Assembly: GCF_946477055.1 (NCBI RefSeq)
Contig: NZ_CAMKXG010000106.1
Coordinates: forward strand, 1-11,107
Source of the DNA: Lonsdalea britannica
Lineage (GTDB): Bacteria; Pseudomonadota; Gammaproteobacteria; Enterobacterales; Enterobacteriaceae
Direction of reading: 5' to 3'
Length of the DNA stretch: 11,107 nt
Each line of letters begins with the position of its first letter. Position 1 is the stretch's first letter. Position numbers and translations under genes: made by a program. The notes beneath the pieces were generated by a model, which searched no databases, was not told where the DNA came from, and worked only from the letters and a program-made list of their open reading frames with translations. Of the stretch, positions 6,212 to 11,107 are shown one piece after another.

Positions 6212-7900
6212 ATGAATATAAACGTCGCTGATTTGTTAAACGGGAATTACATTCTGCTGCTGTTCGTCGTTCTGTGTTTGGGTCTTTGTTTGGGGAAGTT
6301 AAGGCTAGGTTCAGTACAACTCGGTAATTCTATTGGAGTTTTAGTGGTCTCATTGTTTCTGGGACAACAACATTTCACCATTAATGCCGAAGCCCTTAGC
6401 CTGGGATTCATGCTGTTTATTTTTTGTGTAGGCGTCGAAGCTGGCCCCAACTTCTTTTCAATTTTTTTCCGCGACGGCAAAAACTATCTGATGCTGGCTC
6501 TGGTTATGGTCGGCAGCGCGCTAGTACTCGCTCTGATCTTAGGCAAGGTTTTCGGCTGGGGGATCGGACTCACCGCCGGGATGCTGGCGGGATCCATGAC
6601 CTCAACCCCGGTACTGGTCGGAGCAGGCGATACGCTGAGGAACGCGTTCGGCGCCACGCCCGTGCTCGGCATCGAGCAGGAACACCTGAGTCTGGGCTAT
6701 GCCCTGACCTACCTCATCGGCTTGGTCAGCCTGATCTTCGGCGCACGCTATCTGCCCAAATTGCAGCATCAGGATCTGCCGACCAGCGCCCAGCAAATCG
6801 CACGCGAGCGCGGTTTGGACGCCGACAGCCAGCGTAAGATTTATCTGCCGATTATCCGCGCTTATCGCGTCGGGCCGGAGCTGGTCGCTTGGGCCGATGG
6901 CAAAAACCTGCGCGAGCTGGGCATCTACCGTCAGACCGGCTGTTATATCGAACGGATTCGACGTAACGGTATTCTGGCCAGCCCGGATGGCGATGCGGTG
7001 CTGCAACTGGGCGACGAAATCTCGCTGGTGGGTTATCCGGATGCGCACGCGCGGCTCAATCCCAACTTCCGCGACGGCAAAGAGGTCTTCGACCGCGATC
7101 TGCTGGATATGCGTATCGTCACCGAAGAGATTGTGGTGAAGAACCACAACGCCGTCGGCAAACGCCTCAGCCAGCTTAAACTGACCGACCACGGCTGCTT
7201 TCTCAACCGTATTGTTCGTAGCCAGATTGAAATGCCGATTGACGATGGTGTGGTGCTGAACAAAGGGGATGTCTTGCAGGTCAGCGGCGATACCCGACGG
7301 GTGAAAAGCATTGCAGACCGGATCGGCTTTATTTCCATCCACAGCCAACTCACCGACCTGCTCGCCTTTTGCGCCTTCTTTATTATCGGCATCATGATTG
7401 GACTGATCTCATTCCAGTTCAGCCACTTCTCGTTCGGCGTCGGTAACGCCGCCGGCCTGCTGTTTGCGGGCATCATGCTGGGCTTTCTGCGCGCCAACCA
7501 CCCGACTTTCGGCTACATCCCTCAGGGGGCGCTGAATATGGTGAAGGAGTTCGGTCTGATGGTCTTCATGGCTGGCGTTGGACTGAGCGCAGGCGGCACG
7601 ATCAACAGCAGTCTCGGCGCCATTGGTCTGCAAATGCTGCTGTCCGGGCTACTGGTCAGTCTGGTGCCGGTATTTATCTGTTTCCTGTTCGGCGCTTACA
7701 TTCTGCGTATGAACCGGGCGTTACTGTTCGGAGCGATCATGGGAGCCCGGACCTGCGCCCCGGCGATGGATATCATCAGCGATGCCGCCCGCAGCAATAT
7801 TCCGGCGCTCGGCTATGCGGGAACTTATGCCATCGCCAATGTTCTCCTTACGCTGGCCGGCTCGCTGATTGTGATTATCTGGCCGGAGCTTCCGCTCTAG
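6212..7900 (+). CDS. ybjL: YbjL, putative aspartate:alanine exchanger (AAE) family transporter
   Basis: Polytopic inner-membrane protein of the AAE family (TC 2.A.81), 562 residues (E. coli YbjL 561) and very close in sequence. Order: an N-terminal membrane bundle (about 12-182) with the family motif [15 protein letters not shown] (127-141); two cytoplasmic RCK_C/TrkA_C domains (about 205-288 and 293-375), which in related proteins bind small ligands; then a second membrane bundle (about 383-562) with [11 protein letters not shown] and [13 protein letters not shown] repeating the first-half motif. The substrate of YbjL is not firmly established; amino-acid or dicarboxylate exchange is inferred from the family. 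ATG 6212 matches the E. coli N-terminus (MNINVA), but no good ribosome site precedes it, so translation initiation may be weak. The stretch after GDTLR (144-156) differs from E. coli. It is divergent from ybjM and monocistronic. Confidence 0.93.
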   Translation: MNINVADLLNGNYILLLFVVLCLGLCLGKLRLGSVQLGNSIGVLVVSLFLGQQHFTINAEALSLGFMLFIFCVGVEAGPNFFSIFFRDGKNYLMLALVMVGSALVLALILGKVFGWGIGLTAGMLAGSMTSTPVLVGAGDTLRNAFGATPVLGIEQEHLSLGYALTYLIGLVSLIFGARYLPKLQHQDLPTSAQQIARERGLDADSQRKIYLPIIRAYRVGPELVAWADGKNLRELGIYRQTGCYIERIRRNGILASPDGDAVLQLGDEISLVGYPDAHARLNPNFRDGKEVFDRDLLDMRIVTEEIVVKNHNAVGKRLSQLKLTDHGCFLNRIVRSQIEMPIDDGVVLNKGDVLQVSGDTRRVKSIADRIGFISIHSQLTDLLAFCAFFIIGIMIGLISFQFSHFSFGVGNAAGLLFAGIMLGFLRANHPTFGYIPQGALNMVKEFGLMVFMAGVGLSAGGTINSSLGAIGLQMLLSGLLVSLVPVFICFLFGAYILRMNRALLFGAIMGARTCAPAMDIISDAARSNIPALGYAGTYAIANVLLTLAGSLIVIIWPELPL

Positions 7901-7938
7901 CGGGAGATTAACGTACAGAGACAGGCGTCACTCGTCAG

Positions 7939-7983
7939 GCTCCATGCGGTGGACGAACCTTGTGTTTATCCACCGCACGGAGC
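7939..7983. repeat. Long palindrome 38 bases after ybjL
   Basis: GCTCC-A-TGCGGTGGA (7939-7953) pairs with TCCACCGCA-C-GGAGC (7969-7983): 14 paired bases with one A.C mismatch and a 15-base loop. The stem is GC-rich and would fold strongly in RNA. No T tract follows on either strand, so it is not a standard intrinsic terminator; it may stabilise the ybjL mRNA end or act with Rho. It does not match the REP or ERIC consensus that I remember. Confidence 0.6.
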
Positions 7984-8086
7984 ATCCAAAACTGCGCTAT
8001 CGGGGGACGTTTCTATTGAGAAATAGCGACAAGGAATTCCCGTTATACGCTCCCACTTTCCACCGCCAGAGCCTTTTGCATAGGGC

Positions 8087-8112
8087 ACTAATTACCTGCT
8101 TTTGTAATTAGT
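8087..8112. promoter_or_regulatory. Perfect 9-bp dyad next to a TATACT hexamer
   Basis: ACTAATTAC (8087-8095) and GTAATTAGT (8104-8112) form a perfect inverted repeat with an 8-base spacer. TATACT (8113-8118) follows immediately on the plus strand and resembles a -10, so the dyad would occupy the -35 to -10 region, a usual repressor operator position. No good -35 is present, which would suit an activator or an inactive site. The regulator is unknown. Confidence 0.4.
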
Positions 8113-8125
8113 TATACTTATTTAA

Positions 8126-8314
8126 ATGCTTATTCCATTAGTTTATCACCGTCTGTTTGCACCACCGTTAGCTAAACCGCTATATTACTGTCCCGTCTGC
8201 CGACTCACCGGCTCAGGCTATTTCCCGCATGAACATGGCTGTTCCTGCTGCTTCAGACTGCGGTTGACCGCACTCTGGCCCGGCACACAGAACACGCTGT
8301 GCGCCACCTTCTAG
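8126..8314 (+). CDS. Doubtful 62-residue Cys-rich open frame
   Basis: I do not recognise this frame. It encodes 62 residues with a CPVC pair (22-25) and a later HEHGCSCC cluster (35-42), which together resemble a metal-binding knuckle. No ribosome site precedes the ATG; however, the TATACT at 8113-8118 would place a transcript start at about 8125-8126, so a leaderless message is conceivable. Six Cys in 62 residues may equally be chance in a GC-rich frame. It is not part of the E. coli neighbourhood. Listed as low-confidence hypothetical only. Confidence 0.15.
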   Translation: MLIPLVYHRLFAPPLAKPLYYCPVCRLTGSGYFPHEHGCSCCFRLRLTALWPGTQNTLCATF

Positions 8315-8442
8315 ACCTCTGAACTTGGGCCACCTCGCGTTGGCGTCAGCCTATCGCTGTCGATGGGGTCCGTAGTTAACACGGAGGCGGGCACCTTTCG
8401 CGCTGCACTTTTTTATTTTGACACTATTTACTGGGGACCATC

Positions 8443-9300
8443 ATGGTAATGCGCCGCATCGAACGGCTGAACACACTGGCTCACGCCTTGAAGAAAACCG
8501 ACAAAATGCACCTCAAAGAGGCGGCGCTGTTGCTGGGCGTTTCTGAAATGACCGTCAGACGCGACCTGAACAGCGAGGAAACGAGCGTGATGCTGCTGGG
8601 CGGCTATGTCGTCAGCGATCCCCGGAGTCACGCTGTCGGCGGTTATCTCGTTGCCGAGCGTGAACAGTGTCAGGTGGAAGAGAAACGCCAAACCGGCGAG
8701 CAAGCGGCATTGTTAGTCAAAGCCAACGACATCGTTTTTTTCGACTGCGGCACCACAACCAGTTTCATCATTGAAGCGATCCCGGATGATGTTTGCTTCA
8801 CTGGCGTCTGCTACTCACTCAATACCTTTATGGCGCTGCAAAATAAGCCGTTGTGTCAGGCTATCTTGCTGGGCGGACTGTTCAACGCAGGCAAAGCTCT
8901 GTTCACCCCTATCGGCCACCAGCACGACATGGATCATCTCTGCCCGCACATCGCGTTTATCTCTGCGGAAGGGGTCGATCTTCAGGTAGGTACCACCTGT
9001 CTGGATGTCGCCGAACTGGCGATAAAACATCGCGCTTTGTCGGCCAGCCAACGCAATGTGTTGGTCGTCGACCACAGCAAATTCGACAAACGCAGCCCGG
9101 CCCGCATCGGCGAACTGACGCTCTTCGATGCGCTGGTCAGCGACCGTTTACCGGCCGCCGACTACATTCACTATTGCGCCAAACAGGGTATTCAGTTACT
9201 CACCCCCGATCTGCCGGACATGCCGAGCCTCGCCATTACCCCAGTAGACCACCAAACCACTGATTCAGCTTCATCAGCACCGCATCCCACATGCGGCTGA
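8443..9300 (+). CDS. deoR: Deoxyribose operon repressor DeoR, with extended C-terminus
   Basis: Transcription repressor that in E. coli controls deoCABD and related nucleoside-catabolism genes and is released by deoxyribose-5-phosphate. It is 285 residues against 252 in E. coli. The N-terminal DeoR-type helix-turn-helix lies at about 22-42 ([20 protein letters not shown]). The effector domain has the sugar-phosphate loop DCGTTT (101-106), CYSLNTF (123-129) and the family signature [20 protein letters not shown] (206-225). Homology to E. coli DeoR ends near residue 252 (IQLL); the remaining 33 residues are Pro/Ser/Thr-rich, and the last 21 are read antisense to the end of dacC. ATG 8443 has a GGGGA site 5 bases upstream; ATG 8449 is a possible alternative. 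deo genes are not in the window, so action is in trans. Confidence 0.93.
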   Translation: MVMRRIERLNTLAHALKKTDKMHLKEAALLLGVSEMTVRRDLNSEETSVMLLGGYVVSDPRSHAVGGYLVAEREQCQVEEKRQTGEQAALLVKANDIVFFDCGTTTSFIIEAIPDDVCFTGVCYSLNTFMALQNKPLCQAILLGGLFNAGKALFTPIGHQHDMDHLCPHIAFISAEGVDLQVGTTCLDVAELAIKHRALSASQRNVLVVDHSKFDKRSPARIGELTLFDALVSDRLPAADYIHYCAKQGIQLLTPDLPDMPSLAITPVDHQTTDSASSAPHPTCG

Positions 9301-10435
9301 AGAACCCGGCTTCCTGAACGTCATCCATCGCCACCAGCGGACGCTGTGCGATGGATTTTCCGTCCAGCTGAAAATCGACCGTCCCAACGACCTGCCCTTT
9401 TTTCAGCGGTGCCTTCAGCGAGGGTGTGTTGAGCGTGAAGCTGGCTCGCAGATTTTTGCCCTGCCCTTTTGGAATGCTGAGCGCCGCGTCTTCCGCCACG
9501 CTCAAGCGTGCCTGTGAACTCTCGCCGAACCACAGACGTTGCGTCGTCAGCACCGTATCGCTGCGCAGAGGCGTGACCGTATCGTAAAATCGGAATCCCC
9601 AGGTCAGCAGCTTTTCACTTTCGCGAAAGCGTACGGTATCGGTCGGCGCACCCAGCACAACTGAAATCAGGCGCATCTCGCCTTGCGTGGCGGACGCCAC
9701 CAGATTATGACCTGCGCCATTGGTATGACCGGTCTTCACTCCGTCTACCGCCAGATTGCTGCTCCACAGCAGGCGGTTGCGGTTCATCTGGCGGATATTG
9801 TTGAAGGTGAAAGACTTCTCCTTGTGCAGCGCATATTCATCGGGCACGTCGCGAATCAGCGCCCGGCTCAGCAGCGCCATGTCTCGCGCGGTGCTGTATT
9901 GCCCCTCCGCATCCAGACCGTGAACGGTGAGGAAATGCGTGTTGGTCAATCCCAGCGCTTTCACGTACTGATTCATCAGCCCGACAAACGCGTCCTGACT
10001 GCCCGCGACATAGTCCGCCAGCGCGATGCTGGCATCGTTGCCGGACTGAATGACGATACCTTTATTCAATTCTGAGACGGCAATCTGATCGCCAGGCTTC
10101 AGGAACATCAGCGAGGAACCGCGCAGCGCCGGATTGCCGGTCGCCCAGGCATCTTTTCCGACGGTCACCACATCGGTCGTTTTGATTTTGCCGGCTTTCA
10201 CCGCCTGCCCGATCACATAGCTGGCCATGATTTTGGTCAGACTGGCGGGATCGAGCCGCTCATCCGCCAGGGATTCGGCCAGCACCTGCCCGCTATGGAA
10301 ATCCATCAGGATATAGGCTTTGGCGTCTATCTGCGGCGCAGGCGGCGCTTGTTCCGCGACCGCGGGAAATACCGTTACGAAGATCAGGCTGGCGATACCG
10401 GCCTGTAAGCGGGGAAAACGCATCATGATTTTCAT
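9236..10435 (-). CDS. dacC: D-alanyl-D-alanine carboxypeptidase DacC (PBP6)
   Basis: Low-molecular-weight penicillin-binding protein that removes the terminal D-Ala from peptidoglycan pentapeptides in the periplasm. It has 399 residues (E. coli 400). A signal peptide spans 1-27 with a likely cut AVA|EQ. The three catalytic motifs are intact: Ser65-Leu-Thr-Lys68, Ser131-Gly-Asn133 and Lys234-Thr-Gly236. The C-terminal beta domain (from about 290) includes [20 protein letters not shown] and ends in an amphipathic anchor ([22 protein letters not shown]) that binds the inner-membrane surface. The sequence is closer to PBP6 as I remember it than to PBP5 (dacA), and synteny with deoR agrees. The KTG motif is followed by HTNGAGH where E. 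coli has TTAGAGY. The start is uncertain: no strong ribosome site precedes ATG 10435, and in-frame ATGs at 10426 and 10423 are possible. The last 65 bases overlap convergent deoR. Confidence 0.95.
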   Translation of the reverse strand: MKIMMRFPRLQAGIASLIFVTVFPAVAEQAPPAPQIDAKAYILMDFHSGQVLAESLADERLDPASLTKIMASYVIGQAVKAGKIKTTDVVTVGKDAWATGNPALRGSSLMFLKPGDQIAVSELNKGIVIQSGNDASIALADYVAGSQDAFVGLMNQYVKALGLTNTHFLTVHGLDAEGQYSTARDMALLSRALIRDVPDEYALHKEKSFTFNNIRQMNRNRLLWSSNLAVDGVKTGHTNGAGHNLVASATQGEMRLISVVLGAPTDTVRFRESEKLLTWGFRFYDTVTPLRSDTVLTTQRLWFGESSQARLSVAEDAALSIPKGQGKNLRASFTLNTPSLKAPLKKGQVVGTVDFQLDGKSIAQRPLVAMDDVQEAGFFSRMWDAVLMKLNQWFGGLLG

Positions 10436-10479
10436 CGGTTAGCAGCTCTGTCCTTAAGTCGTTAACTACGGAGAGGAAC

Positions 10480-10508
10480 TCTATGCAGACATATTCTGAC
10501 ACACTCAA
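10480..10508 (-). promoter_or_regulatory. Weak sigma-70 promoter candidate for dacC
   Basis: On the minus strand, TTGAGT (10503-10508, four of six to TTGACA) lies 17 bases before CATAGA (10480-10485, three of six to TATAAT), about 45 bases upstream of dacC. E. coli dacC is growth-phase controlled through BolA; I cannot identify a BolA box here. Confidence 0.3.
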
Positions 10509-10612
10509 AAGTAGCCGTTCACGTGCCGTAATAAAACGTCTTAGTGTGTAAAGTTACTCAAACGTGAGGAAAAATCGATCAGAGGAGACAGTGATTGCGG
10601 GGAGAATCGAAG

Positions 10613-10675
10613 AAAAAAGAGAGGATAAGGGGCGCCTATCCCAGCGCCGCGAACGACGATGGGAAAGGCGCGCCC
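10613..10675 (-). terminator. Terminator-like hairpin after the metI-like gene
   Basis: On the minus strand a long stem begins 7 bases after the stop codon: the arm at 10660-10675 pairs with GGGCGCCTATCCCA (10630-10643) apart from a 2-base bulge and one mismatch. A six-T run follows at 10618-10613, separated from the stem by about 11 bases. The distance is longer than ideal for intrinsic termination, so release may be partial. This hairpin would insulate dacC from the transporter operon. Confidence 0.5.
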
Positions 10676-10682
10676 GGTACGA

Positions 10683-11107
10683 TCAGCGTCGCTCGCGCTT
10701 ATCGGCCCGTTTCGCCAGCCAGTCGCCCAGCGTTTGTACGATCTGCACCAGAATCACCAGCGCAATGACCGTCACCACCATGACCTGCGTTTCGTAGCGG
10801 TAGTAGCCAAAGCGGATCGCCAGATCCCCGACACCGCCGCCGCCAACGATGCCCGCCATCGCCGAGTAGCCGATCAGGCTCACCAACGTAATCGTCAGGC
10901 CGCGCAGCAGCCCGGAACGCGCTTCCGGCAGCAGCACCGTGCCGATGATACGCATCGGACTCGCGCCAAATGCCTCTGCAGCTTCCACAATACCCGGATC
11001 TACTTCCCGCAGCGCGCTATCCACCAGCCGCGCGTAGAACGCGATAGCGGCCACGGACATGGGCACCGAGGCGGCGATGGGGCCGATGGTATTGCCGAGC
11101 AGGATCT
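10683..11107 (-). CDS. MetI-like methionine ABC transporter permease (partial, N-terminus outside window)
   Basis: C-terminal 140 residues of an inner-membrane permease; the frame is open to the window edge, and family members have about 217 residues. The translation begins ILLGNTIGPIAAS and aligns with E. coli MetI throughout. It has the EAA loop EAAEAFGASPMRIIGTVLLPEA that docks on the ATPase, then ITLVSLIGYSAMAGIVGGGGVGDLA and a last membrane helix (VMVVTVIALVILVQIVQTL) with a charged tail. The family, MetNIQ-type transporters of methionine and related sulfur compounds, is well supported. Whether this is the main metI or a paralogue is not decidable here; E. coli has metNIQ elsewhere and gsiABCD beside dacC, so a second copy is my guess. 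The stop codon is followed by a terminator-like hairpin, so it is the last gene of its unit unless a binding-protein gene lies elsewhere. Confidence 0.85.
   Translation of the reverse strand, partial: ILLGNTIGPIAASVPMSVAAIAFYARLVDSALREVDPGIVEAAEAFGASPMRIIGTVLLPEARSGLLRGLTITLVSLIGYSAMAGIVGGGGVGDLAIRFGYYRYETQVMVVTVIALVILVQIVQTLGDWLAKRADKRERR

Larger units (their letters stand above)
7901..8442 (+). other. Gap between ybjL and deoR; no confident gene
   Basis: In E. coli this interval holds the small RNA gene rybB directly after ybjL, then ybjK, ybjJ, ybjI, ybjH, mdfA and ybjG. None of these is present in the 542 bases here. I looked for the RybB 5' end and its terminator on both strands and saw neither. 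The gap holds two strong palindromes (7939-7983, 8087-8112), a doubtful small open frame (8126-8314) and a T-rich stretch at 8409-8419 before deoR. A TTGACA occurs at 8418-8423, but its -10 would fall on the deoR start codon, so it is not accepted as the promoter. Confidence 0.6.

Noticed and set aside
6602..7348. Open frame of 248 codons on the minus strand
   Set aside because: Antisense to the conserved RCK_C-encoding part of ybjL; no family recognised and no promoter or ribosome site.
7901..8125. RybB small RNA downstream of ybjL
   Set aside because: Expected from E. coli synteny, but neither its 5' end sequence nor a terminator with a T tract is visible on either strand here.
1..11107. 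CRISPR array, phage, transposon, toxin-antitoxin, tRNA or rRNA genes
   Set aside because: No spaced direct repeats, transposase or integrase motifs, cloverleaf-forming sequences or rRNA blocks were seen on reading both strands.

Overview
The window reads as a conserved chromosomal segment of an Enterobacterales bacterium. Every sizeable gene has a clear Escherichia coli counterpart, recalled from memory, and the order potH-potG-potF-ybjN-nfsA-grxA-ybjM-ybjL-(gap)-deoR-dacC matches the E. coli 880-897 kb neighbourhood with deletions. The moderately GC-rich coding sequence, the loss of rimK, ybjC and the ybjG-ybjK/mdfA block, and a methionine-type ABC permease beside dacC would fit Pectobacteriaceae (Dickeya, Brenneria, Lonsdalea or Pectobacterium). 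That placement is inference; the genus cannot be fixed from the sequence alone.

Layout. Positions 1-2867 (minus) carry potF-potG-potH: periplasmic putrescine-binding protein, ATPase and first permease, with potH cut by the window edge and potI expected outside. A palindrome sits between potF and potG. Positions 3247-3726 (minus) are ybjN, the family that includes the regulator AmyR of Erwinia amylovora; its upstream 426 bases occupy the place of rimK and hold an extended -10 promoter and a GC-rich hairpin. Positions 4153-4875 (minus) are the nitroreductase nfsA and 5147-5410 (plus) the glutaredoxin grxA. These two redox genes are divergent, with ybjC missing between them. grxA ends in a clear intrinsic terminator and faces ybjM (5532-5903, minus), a small inner-membrane protein. 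ybjL (6212-7900, plus) is a large transporter of the aspartate:alanine exchanger family with two RCK_C domains. The ybjM-ybjL divergent gap contains a possible small RNA on the plus strand.

Positions 7901-8442 have no confident gene but two strong palindromes and a doubtful 62-codon Cys-rich frame. deoR (8443-9300, plus), repressor of deoxynucleoside catabolism, runs 65 bases into the 3' end of the convergent dacC (9236-10435, minus; penicillin-binding protein 6). A metI-like permease fragment (10683-11107, minus) closes the window.

Functionally this is housekeeping: polyamine uptake, thiol and nitro-compound redox defence, nucleoside catabolism control, peptidoglycan trimming and methionine uptake. 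I found no phage, transposon, CRISPR array, toxin-antitoxin pair or defence island. The points worth a second look are in the intergenic regions and in the deoR/dacC overlap; I do not see a convincing undescribed multigene system.
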